DNA of 64,000 nucleotides, taken from assembly GCA_936440205.1 (NCBI GenBank), contig OW387150.1:12436152-12500151 (forward strand), written 5' to 3'. This document shows positions 11,778-25,330 of the stretch, one piece after another; the first letter of the stretch is position 1, and the number at the start of each line of letters is the position of its first letter. Under the pieces are notes generated by a model that saw only the letters and a program-made list of their open reading frames with translations, had not been told where the DNA came from and made no database searches. Both the position numbers and the translations under genes were made by a program. This DNA comes from Lepidonotus clava. Its lineage: Eukaryota > Annelida > Polychaeta > Phyllodocida > Polynoidae.

Positions 11778-14700
11778 GGTCGTCATGACAGCACTAGATC
11801 CCCCTGAGCCCACCGTTCGACTACTCTCCGCCACCTCTAGAAGGCTGAGATTTCTTTTCATTTTCTTTTTCATTTTTTTTTAAAGGGAGCGTGGGATGAA
11901 ATCTGGGTCCTTGGATCTGTCACATGATGTGACATCAAAATGGACTGATCGAGGAATAGCCCAATGGCCATTCGGTGTAGGTTGGAGGGCGGTATAAAAT
12001 ATTTTACAATATGAATACTTATTAATATTATGTCAACGTGATTTTATTTGTTATATGTTCTTTCCCTGTCAGTATAAAATAGAACCAGCACTTATGCTAC
12101 GAAAATATATGTGGGAAAGTGACATCACCACATACTTTTGATATATCATATATTGATCTGGTGTCTACCTGCACAATGACAGATTTATGATATAACGCAC
12201 AGAGCTCCGCATCGCGCATCTTTCCGATGTAATAACTGAATTACATCCTACGTTGTAAAATGCATCATTGTGATAATTTTATTAGTATGGTACATGCTCT
12301 AACATTAATTTTACATTTGTGTCCAAGAAGTAGTTAACCCCCGAGTTTATACATGCACTCTTCGAATTCCAGGTAATTTTCCTGAAATTGTTGCTTTGGA
12401 ATAAACGTAAATAGAAATCCCAATGTCTTTTTTTTTCTTTTTTTCTTTTAGGGCTTTTAGGCCTAGAAAAAAATCCCAAACTCGCCCTGGTGAGGGTCAG
12501 TTTGATGGCGACACGTGAGCGGTCCCCCGTCCCCTGACCACTAGTCTGACGGTCAGTAATCAGCGTCGACGTCTACTTTCGATTTCTATTCAGTTTCCAG
12601 TACATTCAATCCTCCAACATGTTCGACATCAGTTTGTTAAACCCAATTGTGTGTCAGATGGTGTGCGTATTGTCACATTGTGTGTTGGTGATATAATTAT
12701 TAATAGGATTATAGGTTGACAGGATTTTATGGATAATTCGTATGTTTCAATTCTCAATATGAGAAACATTTGGTTTCAATCTGTCTTTAAACAACTTGAT
12801 ATCTTACCTATACAGATAACTTCACTCACCCTTTCTGATAATCCCGATTCAGAGGTACTATGACACTATTTTCATATGGAGGTTTTATGGACGTAGATCT
12901 AACTAAGTGTATTTATTCTAAATATAAGTGTATAATAATATGTGACTTCTTTCCTTTCAAAAACTGCAAATGCCATTGACATTATAAACATTTGACTTTT
13001 TTTGACAGAACATAAATCAACTTGTAATTCTAGAAGAAAAAATGTGTCCAGTCGAAATGTCCATAAGTGAAAGCTCCAAGCAGAGATTCTTACAGGCGTT
13101 TGGGGTTAACTAACACTGTAGATGTGCACGGAGAGTGGGTTTTCTAACATGACCACCGGTGGCTGAGTTGTGACCAAATGTTACTGTGGCCCGCATCTGT
13201 GCTCCTGTAGTCCCTGCTAACTTCTCATGTTATACGCATACCTCTACATAATTAAGACCATTTAGGGAATAACTTCCAACGTTTTCCAACGCTGAAGCAT
13301 GACAAGGTGACCTTTACAGGAGATTTATCATACTTTTATAATCTAAAGGGTGGGGTCTTTTTTACTTCTTGGTTCAAAAAATGGAAATTTAAAATGGAAA
13401 TGGTTATGTGAAAAAGCTCGTAGAGAGGATTTTTCAAGACGGAAAAGGACATGGCTATCCCTTCACAGAAGATATGTATTGGCATTTGATAAATGAATAA
13501 CTGCACTGTGTGGAATTATAACTTTACTAACATTTGAGGACTGTCAAAAGGGGCATTGAGGTACATCGATTTATGAAAATAAATTATTCAGTTCCAGCAA
13601 CAATTCTTTTGCTTCTGCAGGTTAAACATCACTGGTTTGATTCTGCGTTTATTATGTATAGTGCATTTCCAGAATTATTCATCAAATCGACCGTTTTTCT
13701 CCATGTAAAGCCCAGCCCCCATTCCTTCATTACCCTGAGCTTGTCATACATACACCTCATTGATTACCGCCATGTCAGATGGTAATATTACACCTAAAGT
13801 GGCCATTAACCGTTATGAAAGCCCCCCAACCCCTCGGGCCTAGTACCATACATGGACCATATACCACGGCCCCAACCCCCACCACCCCCACCACCCCCAC
13901 TACCTGAGAGGGGTGGGGCGCCATATGTTTCCCCGGGGCCAGACAACTTGCCTTACCCAACGTTACGTTACCCCTAGGCCAGCCAACCGACCAGCCATCA
14001 ATAGTTTCTCTTTGCCTAACGTCCCCTCTGTCGCCTTATATTATACGGATTATATTCTATGCACACTATTTTTGCCCCAAATCTTATTTATACAAAATAT
14101 TAATAAAATCTACGACAACGCAGTATCTTTATATTGTGGCAACTGTGTCGGGTACGTTAAAGAGTAAGGTGTGAAAATTGTTAAGTTGAAAGGGTTTATT
14201 TCAATGTAAATTTGGTGGTTTTACAGTTAATGAAACGATGTAGTTGGCCCACCCTTTTAATAGCCGCCACTTTCGGTCAATAAAGGCCGTATGGCAACAC
14301 GGCGGCTAATTTCGTAATATACATTAGGCTCCGGCATCAAGTTGCCATTATCAGCGACCAGACCTGTTACTGCTAATACGACCGTTAAAACGTATACTTG
14401 GTAACGAACTTTGGTACAGATTAGTAAGCATTTGAACTTTATCCTATTCCAGCTTGTATTTTACAGGTAAAAAATGATGATATGGAATATATGTTTTGAA
14501 TATTATATAATTTTTAAAGAATATATCAAAAGAATTCACTCATTTTTACAGATATTCTCTAGTATATTTTGTCTGTATTTTTTTTCATAATTCTGTTTTA
14601 GGCAAGCAAACAAATCAGTATTTAGTATATTCTTTGTTTCCTCAATGATATGCCAATTTAAGATGTAAGATAAGACCAATTTCGGCATCTAAAAATATCA

Positions 14701-17080
14701 TCATTCAACCATGAATTCACAAAGGCCAGGATAAAACAGAATCCAACATTTTTCTTTTATCCCTCTCTTCTACATCATTATAGTATACCGATACCGAAAA
14801 ATATCACAATTTCACCCTTTTGATTGTATACGTTCAAACATATTGTGGTTGAGCTATCACTAAAACGGATAAAACGGGATTAAACCCCCTCCTCCCGTTT
14901 CTTTATGCTAATTTATGTCGCCAAGACAACCAGAAGTCACCAATCCCTGACCAACGCCCCGACGCCGCCTACCCTGCTGCCCCCTGTCTCCGAAATCTTG
15001 AACTAGTTTTTAAAAGTAGAGTTCAGATTGGATAGCGTGCGGTTTTGTTGTTCTCTAAATTTGAAGCGTCATATCAAAGACTGCTTGTTGAAGTTATTGG
15101 AATATACCCTTAAAATATATTATGTCTTAACCCAAAGAAATATTTTCCGAGAAATATAATTGCGATGGATAAAGTGTTTGAAATACCCAAAAGATAAAAG
15201 ATTAACGTTGTCATAATTCTAGCAATGATAAAGCGTCTTCGGGAAACGTAGCAGGGAATATTTCGATGACTAAACGCATGTCTTGCCATAAAACTTAATT
15301 TTCAAAACGAAATGTTTAATGCAAAATTTTGAATAAGCCGAAGCAAGGATATATCCCTAAAAAAGTACAGGAGATACGAATCAGTTATATGTAGGAAATA
15401 TTACATGAATGCTCCTCATACATTCACTGACCAATACGGATATTAAGTTAGATTATTCTTTACTTCATATATCCTGATATGAATCTTCTTATCAATAAGT
15501 ACGCAATGGGAAAAAAAGTTTATCGAACAACAAAATTCTGAATGAGTGTAAAATAACCCCATGTCATAATTTTCTTTCCCTAGCCCATACGGACCCCTCC
15601 CACAACCTTTGACCGTTATCTGTAATCATTTGGGAGGTTACGATGCCAGGCTTGCTCAAGCAGAGGACGAAAATTCGAAACTTCCTGCTTTTTCAATATT
15701 TAAAACATGCCAGCGTAGAAATAACAACGCCCAACGCACAGTTAATAATACACAATGGGGGTCGGGGGGTCCGGGGGGATGGGGCCCCTCCCCATGACCT
15801 TCTGACCCTGGAAAATCAACACGAACCCTACACCACTGATCTGTAGGTGTGTGTGGGTGTGGGTGAGGGGTGGGGGGAGTTTCTTAGATGGGGGCTGGAG
15901 ATGGTGGGTTAGGCTAACCCCCCAAGCTCTTAGCATAAGTATATACAACAAGCGTCCAATGGGTGTGTAAGGGGGGCTGGGCTGTGTTTGTTAAGGTTGA
16001 GTGAGTTTAAAGAAGGAAGACCGACGCTTGCAGAGTGTCCACTGTCACTGCTGGTCCCCAGCGTATAAAGGATTACTATACATATGTAAATCAGGCCTTG
16101 TCTGCACACTGGACGCCGGCATGCCCAGTACCAGCGTCCCCTATTTTGTCAAACTGAAATGACCGGTTCTTATAAAATTCTGGTCAAATATTGAACAATC
16201 TCAAATAATTTACCAATGTTAAGATGCCACGAGCGACCATTGGCTAAGCTCGTAATTCCATTAATATGGTATGTAAAGCTTTATTCATAAATAATCACAT
16301 GTTCATATTTTGTTTATTCATAGGCTAGTCCAACTTGTATTGACTTTAGCACTGCTTTTTATTTTCTTGTCGAAAATATAAGTGGTCAGTTAGTTATATA
16401 TGTTCTCCATAATCAGAGTAAAGAGTGACGTAAATGAATAGATACCCCATTAATGTGCTTCATAGTGTGAAAAAATTTAAAATTGAGTGATTTAGATCAC
16501 ATCTAATACGACAAATCCATTATTTAGGAAATTTACAACTCAACAGAATGAGGATGATGTGGTTCAATATAATAAAATAATTATGTAGAAACGTGTATGC
16601 ATACAGATAAATAGCCCCACAAAGATTAAAATCTTTTGGATCATAACGAAGAAACAAATATCCCAAAAGCCCGAAATATTCATGGCTTCTATAATGTCAC
16701 TCTAAATGAAAAGAACCTTTACATTTTGATTTATATATCGGAAGAAATAGGAAATTTCTCCGTTTGCCAGTTGAAGACTCAGGTGTTTGCTCTTCCACCT
16801 GTTAACCCTTTAAGGTACCGGTAAGGTACTCCCACCCGCCCCCTACCGTGAGAAGGACCAACCTCCTCAGGAGGGGGACGCGCCGGCTATTAAGACCATT
16901 ACGCGCGGGACTACGCGCCCTAGACCAATACGCGTCCTGCCGCGCGCGTAATATCCCGACATCTTTTATTTGTATTTTGTACATGAACATATTTGCATTG
17001 AATCAGGTCCTCCGGATGAGTCTGGGGTTACTTTATGTTTTATTGGTGGTTGGGGGTGGGGTGGGGTGGGGGTAGAGAGA

Positions 17081-17104
17081 CGGGGGGGGGGGGGGGGGGG
17101 GGGG
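17081..17104 (+). repeat. Poly(G) run of about 24 bases
   Basis: Uninterrupted guanines after a GGTGGGGT-rich tract. The length is likely variable between alleles and hard to assemble. Confidence 0.9.
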
Positions 17105-17529
17105 ACTCGTGGTTCTGTTAAATTACCCAGAGATTATCCCGGCGTATTATTTGTATGTGCATTTCTTAATAGAAGTAGATGGTGATACTGGCATCATCTC
17201 AAATGTATGAGATGATACTAGTACACCAGATATTTTGAAAACAATTCTGTCCCTGGTTAATTAAAAAATAACTGTTTCCAAAAACGAACGTGTCCCACGT
17301 ATGTCCGACGTGACGTGTTTCAGGGGTGAACTTGGCGTTGAAAACGCGGCCGACATGAGTAAAAGTCAGGTTTTGATTGCAAACAATAGCGTGAAAAAAA
17401 GACTACCTAATATCCACAAATCGGCCGCCATTTTAAAACCCTAATGGATTTCACAATTTCGGTTTAATCTCTGAAAATTAATCATAAGCCTACGCATAAT
17501 ACTGTATTTCTGGTCGTAGCCGCACCGCG

Positions 17530-17660
17530 TTAGCGTCTCCCTCAAACTATCGCGTGACGCTTTTTAACGCGCCTCTCGTCGCGTCGAGCCGCTTCCTTGA
17601 GATGGCGCGGCACTGGGCGCGGCCCTACCCCCGCCCCCTCCCACACAGGTCGGCTTGGAC
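17530..17660. other. CpG-rich patch
   Basis: Repeated CGCG, GCGTC and GCGCGG words stand out from the A/T-rich flanks. No splice-flanked open frame is seen, and no start is assigned. Confidence 0.35.
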
Positions 17661-17936
17661 GTTAAACAATGTCTGCACGGACACGAGTTAATCTGGTGAC
17701 AAAGACGTGACAAAGACGTGTCCACCGTAGTGCCCCGACCTGCCGCGCCATTCTGTCTAATTACTAGCGCTGAAAAGATCGTTATGGCCCCCACCTTACA
17801 ATCAGTGCTTGGAGGAGGGGGTGGGTGGCGGGGGGTTAGGTTACTGAATTTGATTATAAGAAAAGGTGAAATGCGCGTTATATAATACAGATAAGATAGA
17901 AATATTCTCCCACAAATCGGGGAACGAGGAATAAAT

Positions 17937-17990
17937 CAGTGGCGTAGTCAAGGGGAGGAGGCGCACCCCCGGGCGCACCCTTCCCCCTTT
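17937..17990 (+). mobile_element. Possible single end of a hAT-like MITE
   Basis: CAGTGGCGTAGTCAAGGGGA resembles the CAGTGGCG-type ends seen at 27180 and 56218. I could not find a partner end, so a remnant or chance match is possible. Confidence 0.3.
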
Positions 17991-18630
17991 TTCGGAAAAT
18001 GTTTGTCTTTTATTGAAAATTAATAAAAATTGGTCAAAATTCCCTTTTTATTTTGTTTTCCGAAGCGAACTCTTTTTTCAAAATGCTAGATCCATCACTG
18101 GAGATGGCATCTATCTGCAGCACTGCACGTTAAGTCGATTTCAAACTGCGGGATAAACTGGTCCTCCAATTACATTACAATTTTAGGGAAATTTGGCTTA
18201 TTCAGGTGTAAGACCCTACCCATTCTTTCCGAGGAGTCCCGGCTCGCCCATGCATGCACAGGGCCCTCCCCCCTGCCTCTCGGATTCTCTAACACAAGGG
18301 GTCAAGACCCTGTACGTAACAAGCTCTGGTGGCGTCCTCTAGTAGTGACCGTTGGCGAATGTCTCAAGAGGGGCCCATCACCAAAATACACCTTTGTCTG
18401 AAACACCCAGGGTGAAGGGGCGGAGAGAAAGTGGACGACAGGGCCTCGGGAGAGTGGCACAGGGCATAATGACCAGCAGGTCTTTTCCAGTTGGAACATC
18501 TTCACAGTATAGCCACGGGGAATGGGGACGCGGGAGAATTGATACTTGTGGGTATGAGTGGCGTATATAGAGCACACCTGAGAGCACACTGTGTGACGAC
18601 AAACTCAAGTGTCGACGTAAACGTTTCCTG

Positions 18631-19080
18631 CCAAGTTTTCCGACGGCTTATTTGAACTTCACCTATACCCCGCATTTAATACATATAAAACATAAATAAT
18701 TGTCTAAAATTAATGTTTTATGGTTCTATATCAAAACTCAAGTTAACCTCCGATGACCTTAAACTTGAAATATGCATCCCTTATCTTGCATATGCCAATC
18801 CAAAGCCTAGCTTGGTGATATGTCAATTTAAATGGCATTTTCTTGGGAGGGCTCATTTAAACCTCGACTATTCCCCTCATTTTAAATATAAATAAAAATA
18901 AAACAATCATTTAAATATTCTGTTGTTCCATATCAAACCTCAGTTAACCTCACGCAACCTCAAACTTAATATATGCAACCCCTATCTTGCCTATGCCAAT
19001 CCCTAATCTAGCTGGGTGATATATGGTCAATTTGAATGGCATTTTCTGGAGAGGGGGATTACTTCAACTGTTACTCGGAG
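18631..19080 (+). repeat. Tandem repeat of about 200 bp, roughly 2.2 copies
   Basis: One partial unit (18631-18725) is followed by two fuller units. Landmarks recur at a spacing near 200 bases: ATCAAAACTCAAGTTAACC at 18730 against ATCAAACCTCAGTTAACC at 18932, and the TATGCCAATCC and AATGGCATTTTCT words in each unit. The copies have diverged by roughly 15-20% by eye. No terminal inverted repeats or coding potential. Confidence 0.85.
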
Positions 19081-19982
19081 GACCAGATGGCTCACAGTGT
19101 AAGACTGAATGAGGGCCCAACAGCGAATTTCACACATATTCAGGGGCGCTCAGTCGGAAAGGGCCCACACAAGTGGAGTAGCTGGTCACTATATGCCTCA
19201 CTTTAAGTTAAACAGTTTACCAGAAGTTGGGGGTACATCCAACGTAATATACAAACCCAAGGTATATATACCTATCTAGCTAGAAGCATGGCAGAGTATT
19301 AGATTATTTACAGTGAACTGTTACGCGTTTTACGTATTCTTTTTCCAACATGGATGAAGCATGATAAACTTATTTGGAAAAGAATAGCAGAATAAGGTGA
19401 AGATAACGTCGCATTTGTTGCTTCACGATTATCAGGAAACTTGGTTCATTCTGCCAAAACCGTTATGTACATAACAATTTTGTTTATTTTCTTCTTCATC
19501 ATTTGCTATTAATGGCAATGCTGCTATCCCCAGAAAAGAGGAAAACACGGTAAGTTTTAGGGACAGAGAGCCACATTTAATGTGGATTTTCCCTTTAGGT
19601 AAGATTGTCACGTTAATAGACATTTTCTTCCTATTAATTACAGTAATTCACGAACATTAGTCGTATCGCCGTGCATAATATACTGACGCGGCAAACTGTG
19701 GCTTGTATGATTTAGCCTCACACAGGTGGCGCCACCGTCCACGACCTGGAGACAAACTAACCACAGCCGTTATATACTTCTCAGGATATATTATAATATA
19801 TCCATGTTTTGTTCCTTTCATTTCTAGGTGAACACACATTACCTACATCATGAGAAAATGCTGTTGTATGTCGTTGCAAGAAAAGAATGCTATAAAAATA
19901 CAGTAAATACTGTAAGCGTGCGGTAAAAATAGTACATACATATATCTATTGATATTACAGTAAAATACAGTATATATTAGAA
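19081..19982. other. A/T-rich intronic stretch
   Basis: No exon-like, RNA or transposon structure could be delimited. Near 19896-19970 small inverted words (TACAGTAAATACTGTA) lie just outside the element that starts at 19983. Confidence 0.4.
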
Positions 19983-20888
19983 GGCAATGGCGCCATTATA
20001 CACATGGTCAAAAAACCAAAGTCCCTCAATTGTTATGAAAATTGGCTAGAATGTACATTAGTATATGGGCAATTCATAAATACAAAAGAAAAATGTGGTA
20101 CTGTTTTAGTTTGAGACCTACATTTATTCAAATATGGCTAATTTCATGAACATTTTGAAACTGCTCAAAACAACTTTAGATGAAAATGACAACATTTTTG
20201 CTTATATTTTTTTTTCTAGATATACTACATTTAAGAAGTAAATATCTATGGTTTCATATCAATCTCAGGGATAAAAAAACACTTGTTGCATTCATTATGG
20301 CAAAATTTTAAAATGGGTTTAAATCCAAAAATTCATAGGTACCCACATAAAACCATTTCCCATATTAGATCAGAAAAGTAGCTTTCCTGACCAAGTAAGC
20401 ATGGTGACCCCCAATTATTTTTACAGAAAATGACAGATAACACCTATATCTACACTATGTATAATTTTAGAGAATTTCTTAAGGTTGAAATTTTGGGGGG
20501 CAATATTTCTATCAGAAATTTTATATTTTATTTAATTAATTTAATAATTTATTTAAAATAAAAGATATATTATATTCCAGTAAAAGCCATATTATTTTCT
20601 AACTGGTGCATGGATTTTGCGTATATATGTCTTAGGTTTAGATTTCAATGATTTTATAATTGATTTGAGGATTATTATGAAATTTGTCATGAAAACTCTA
20701 CTTGAGCATATATTTTTTAAAAATGTTTATTTTAAAGGAATTATGCTCACATCGTTATATCTCTCGCACAAAAGTTTCCATGGTGACCCCCTATTTTCTT
20801 AACATTTTTAGGATGCATATATGTTTAACTTTTATTTCCTAAACTTTCATAAAATTCTTAAGGTTGGATCTATAATGGCGCCATTGTC
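19983..20888 (+). mobile_element. Non-autonomous DNA transposon with 18-bp terminal inverted repeats
   Basis: The left end is GGCAATGGCGCCATTATA (19983-20000) and the right end is the inverse with one mismatch, TATAATGGCGCCATTGTC (20871-20888). Each end contains the self-complementary word AATGGCGCCATT. The 906-base body is A/T-rich with no transposase frame. I do not see a clear target-site duplication, so the superfamily is open. Chance pairing of two 18-base ends in one kilobase is very unlikely. Confidence 0.6.
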
Positions 20889-21154
20889 TTTAATTGTTTA
20901 GAGTGCAGATCATGGTGGGCGATAGTACCTAAAACATTGCCTATGTGGGATGGGACATGTGGGGGTGGGGGGGGGGGGGCTTCTCATGCAATGATGGAGA
21001 AAATTTATTTTAGATCCCTGTAGGGGCAAAAAAAATCAACAGGGAGCCAATTTACAGTGCCTCGTCTCACTCTCCAAATTTTGTAATGAAGGCTCGAGGT
21101 TTTCGTTCTTAACAAGCATTATGACAACAATTGAAACGTCAAATTTCTCTTTCC

Positions 21155-21315
21155 CGATCCTGGAGGTTGAACCGTTACCTACGATTAGTAATGGTCGGAG
21201 CGCGGCCGACAGCGCTGGCGGCACGAAGAGTCGTCGACGATGGGCGGCGCGACGCAGGGCGGCGTCCCCCGGTAATCGGCGTGTAACCCCCGTGTAACCG
21301 GCGCAGCGCGACAGT
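21155..21315. other. CpG-rich patch
   Basis: Dense CG dinucleotides (GAGCGCGGCCGACAGCGC, GGCGGCGCGACGC) in an otherwise A/T-rich intron. No convincing exon ends. It could be a regulatory or unmethylated patch. Confidence 0.35.
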
Positions 21316-21733
21316 TCTACCCAGCCCCTAAATCAGAGTTTTTGTTGGTGTGAATCTGAGGAGTTCGGGATGCCAACTCTAGCCATATTTCCTATGTTTT
21401 AAGAGGCACGGCATTTTCGAAATCTGAGGGATCCTATACTGGCCCAGGTAAACGTTTTCAAGTTTTTTTTTCTCGTTTTTTTTGAGTGGGGAAGCCGTGG
21501 CCTTACAGCATGTATACGAAAATTATATCTAGCTTTAAGTTGTCATATCAACAGACCCGCTCAGTGGTTATATCAGGTAAACTGTAGATTACACAACCAC
21601 TGAACCAGCTAGACCGATAAGTGAATGATAAGAGACGGTGAAGGGAGGTTACAAACTGTAACATAGCGATGGACGGGCGGACATGGACTCACCATATTAT
21701 TTCCGCCAAGTATACATATTTGAGAGACTTACC

Positions 21734-21932
21734 TAAAGCCTGTATTACACAAGTCGAACTTTTTGCTGCCGATTTTATATTTATTTGATGCATCCCGAAT
21801 ATATTGCAATAACCTTATATTTATATGATGTTCGAAAACGAATTAATAGACCTTTCTAAAGTCGTCTATCCTTTGTTTCCACGCCTGATTTTTAAAATCG
21901 GCAGGAAATTCGACATGTGGAATGTAGGCTTA
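21734..21932 (+). mobile_element. Palindromic MITE, family P copy 1
   Basis: The ends are inverted: TAAAGCCTGTATTACAC at the left and, reversed, TTAAGCCTACATTCCAC at the right. Inside each arm a GTCGAA word is followed by TGCCGATTTTA. No coding sequence. The inner arms resemble those of the element at 29488-29773 (CCACATG-CGA and CTGCCGATTTT), so the two are probably related families. Confidence 0.65.
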
Positions 21933-22320
21933 AAAGTAGCTCTCTCACAGTAGAACCCTATCTGGCTTATCGTGTGCTTCTATGAACAACACCCCTCCCC
22001 CCCCCCCCCAACAACTCCATTGGACTAGAATTATTAGGCAGTGTGGTCAATGAAACAAAAGGGCAGTAGTCTTCTACGACCCGGGGTCGTACTAGACTAC
22101 TAGTAAATCAAAAGGGTCCTTTTTTTGTTTTACCATTATTAATTATTAAGGCAGAAATAAGTACCCTAGATCTGGATAAGACAGATCCTCCGGGCATTGA
22201 CCCCCACCTGACCGGGACACAGGAGGAGGGCAATTATAGCCAGACCCAGGCTCATTTTACATGTAACAAATACTTTACTGATCACAGGGGACAAGTAACC
22301 GCTTTCCTCTCCTTCTAAGT

Positions 22321-22342
22321 AAAAAAAAAAAAAAAAAAAAAA
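22321..22342 (+). repeat. Poly(A) run of 22 bases
   Basis: Homopolymer run without a recognisable retroposed sequence on its 5' side. Confidence 0.9.
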
Positions 22343-24480
22343 GATCACATCCATCTCCATAATTAAGAACATGCATATAGGCATATCTAGATTTTAAAGA
22401 TGATACTATATATCTATAATGGTGATACATTTTTTATATTTTTAAAGGGAAAACGTCTGTCGACAGCAGACGATATTTGTTGCCGATGGCTGCGCGCGCA
22501 ATGTGCTGACCTCTGACCCGTGTTAACCGCAGGTCTATGGGAATGGCTCGGGAGCAGCTCAGGTAACAATTACCTGGCCGAGCTCTCCCCCTACCGGCGA
22601 GCATCGAAATTAACCCCTGATCTAGGGAACCTTTGTTACAGCCTGTAAAAGTAATTAATATCGTAATATTTTGTCAATATATATTTAATATTGCATTTCT
22701 GATAATGTCTGTGTGTGGTGAAATGAAGACGTTCCTTCTAAGACCTTATTCATCTGGTTTATAAATGCATGAGCATTACAACTAACAATTGAAGCTAGTC
22801 ATAATGATATTACCCTATAATTATGAGTCATGTTGCTATTGTGAAGAAAGTATCATGATTTTGTTCCCATCAAGGATAAGATTGTGATCAGCCTCGACCA
22901 TGTAATTCCTGTACTCTATATCAAGTAAGCAACTTGTGAGATTTCCTCTTTACAGAACAGGAAAAATAAACCCGTTCACTCGAGAAACAGAAATAGAAAG
23001 ACGACTACTGTTCCAAGGCTAAGTATCTATCTATTCCTCCGAAGTGGCATAAGTTCTACTTCGTCGCGTTTACTACAGGGGTCGCCACCGACTAGGTGGT
23101 TTGTTAGCCAACGTTTAGTGGATTTTTAACAGTTTCTATTTCTAAGTAATTTACTTTCAAAATTCTCTTCGAATTGATGTGTGATAATTCAAGTAGAACA
23201 ATTTTCGGTCAGTTGATTTTTTTCAGTTGAATATGATATCCCATGCAGAGTTTGTCAAGTAAGAATGACTTACACAGAATTAATATTATCACGTTGTCAG
23301 GATGATTGGTAATCAACTAAAGTCGACAAAGTACTTAATTCTTCCAACTCTTATCCGATTACTGTTAACAATGACCAAAGCCCTCCAGTCCAATCTGTCA
23401 AGTTACAAAACGAAACTGGATAGTATTAAAAAAAAATCATCCCAAGCCCACTTTTACTCTTCAACTCCCGTTCAATATTAGAATTTCAATAGAGCCGTGT
23501 ATTAAACGCGCTGACATTTCAGACTGCTCCAATCGCCGGGACTGGCTACTGTGTAGACTTACAAGGCCAACAATGGACTGAACGTTATCCACCATGGGTA
23601 GGATACAACCAGTTAGGATTTCATCGCCGATAAGCAAGGTAATACGAGTTCTACACAAAGGGGAACCGTAGCCGGCATCATTTCTGGTTATTCGCCCTGT
23701 GTCCCCTTACCCACGGACAACCTGAGCCTCGTGTTGTTGTCCCTGGACAACCTGACCCTCGGGTTGTCAGCAGACAATGATAACTGACCACTCCGCTCGG
23801 ACCCTGTATTGTTTTCCACCAATCGCCGCCGACGTCTGGTGATTGCCTTGGGCGTTTGTAAGCTTCTCGCTGATTGAATCAATGATGAGTAATTTGCCAC
23901 AGTGGGGATGGGGAGATTATTATGCTGATCTTATCAAGAGTAAGATATTTTATATATGTGGGTGAAAATAATTATTCCTGTAGTCATTTTCGAAATACAT
24001 GCAGAAGTACAGTAGTTACGAGACACAATGGTAACCATTTGCGCCTGTACCGTAATTATAACTCGCCAACAACATCCTTCGCATACTCTTTCTGAAATCT
24101 ATTTAACTCATGATTATTTGAGGTTGGCATATGCCTATGTCAACTTTCACGGTTCCCACTCAAATTATATTATTTGAATTGGTTTATTTAATAATAATAT
24201 TTTCAAAGAGAGGGGCCAGTAAATTTCCAATTATGTTATTTTACACCTAATACGTTAAATTTAATACATATATAGATATATGTCACGTTTCTTTGCTAAC
24301 ATTCAACTTCTAGATGCAAAAAATAGGACTTAATTGTCAGAAATATCTGATTCCCCTCATCCTTATGAAACATACGTCTCTGTGTGACGTCGCACAAAAA
24401 ACGTTATCTAAAATATGGAAACACCCATCACGCCATGCGCCTGTTTTATGTTTGACTCCGCAGGGTGACCTTTGATCTGA

Positions 24481-24499
24481 CCCCCCCCCCCCCCCCCCC
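24481..24499 (+). repeat. Poly(C) run of about 19 bases
   Basis: One of many C or G homopolymers in the window; follows TTTGATCTGA. Confidence 0.9.
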
Positions 24500-25179
24500 G
24501 AGCTGATCCCTCCCTCTCAGGTCACTAATGAGTTGCTCAGGGTCGTGACTCAGGTGACCAGAACACCGCAGTGTATGATCTCTGCATCGAGATGTTTCTT
24601 TTCGTTTAGGCACCTTCATTTAAAACCATAAAAGCCAGTATCTGAGCCCAAAAGTAATATTTTAATTGTTATCATCTTCAATACAATTACGCTAAATTTT
24701 TGCTTAAGAATACTTTGTTTTTCTTTTTAATTACCTGTTGACTGAGTGGAATATAATTTAAGGAAACTTATTATTTTGATTCTTTGAAGACCACCATTAC
24801 TATGCAAGAATATGAATTGCCTGGAGCAATTGAAAATCCACGTAGTAGGCAATGAACTTGCTGAATAGCTTCCATACAATGGCAACATTATTATCTAATT
24901 ACTTTTATATCACAAAGCCATGACAGTAATAAGCCAATACATGCATGTTATCCAGTCATATCTCAAGTGGTAAAAGTGTTCTTCTTTAATGTTTTTTAAA
25001 GCACGTTAACAAGCTTCAAAACAAGTTCTGTTTCCCTTGTGATATGACGTGTCACTAACGTTAATTCTGAGAGGGCTACTAACGGTCCAATAGCTAGAGG
25101 CGGTCTTTTTGTTAGCCAACCTGTGCTGCACCTATCAGGTTCGGCTGACCACTATAACTCGTTTTTACCCCTACCTGAC

Positions 25180-25330
25180 CTCTGACCCGCCGACCATGAC
25201 CTTCCTGTTGAGCCCGACTCCAACTTGACCTTGGCCTGACCTTGGGGAGTGTAACACGCGTAAGGTCAAGGTGGGCAGTCTGTTAGTATCGTGACCTTCG
25301 CCCAGGGGGCCTTTGACCTTGTAACAGAGG
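25180..25330. promoter_or_regulatory. Cluster of TGACCTTG / CAAGGTCA half-sites
   Basis: In 150 bases there are TGACCTCTGACCC, TTGACCTTGG, CTGACCTTGG, AAGGTCAAGG, GTGACCTTCG and TTTGACCTTG. TCAAGGTCA is the known extended half-site of NR5A and ERR-type nuclear receptors. It lies about 1 kb beyond exon A in the intron. Function is inferred from word density only. Confidence 0.4.

Larger units (their letters stand above)
3286..18630 (-). other. Intronic stretch between exons A and B, left part; no exon identified
   Basis: If exons A and B share a transcript this is intron, but it should then also hide at least one more exon because the phases of A and B do not join. GC-rich islands at about 4.86-7.9 kb, 10.45-10.7 kb and 11.64-11.82 kb carry many GGTCAG/CTGACC words, trinucleotide runs and two TATATAAGG words. 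The A/T-rich parts (8.1-10.4, 11.9-15.6, 16.0-16.8 kb) show no splice-flanked open frame, no RNA gene and no mobile element that I can delimit. Confidence 0.4.

Noticed and set aside
12795-12825. Possible third ratchet point (TATAG|GTAAGA, minus strand)
   Set aside because: Pyrimidine tract is poor; likely chance.
21728-21745. AG|GTAAGT on the minus strand
   Set aside because: Falls on the edge of a MITE and lacks a pyrimidine tract.
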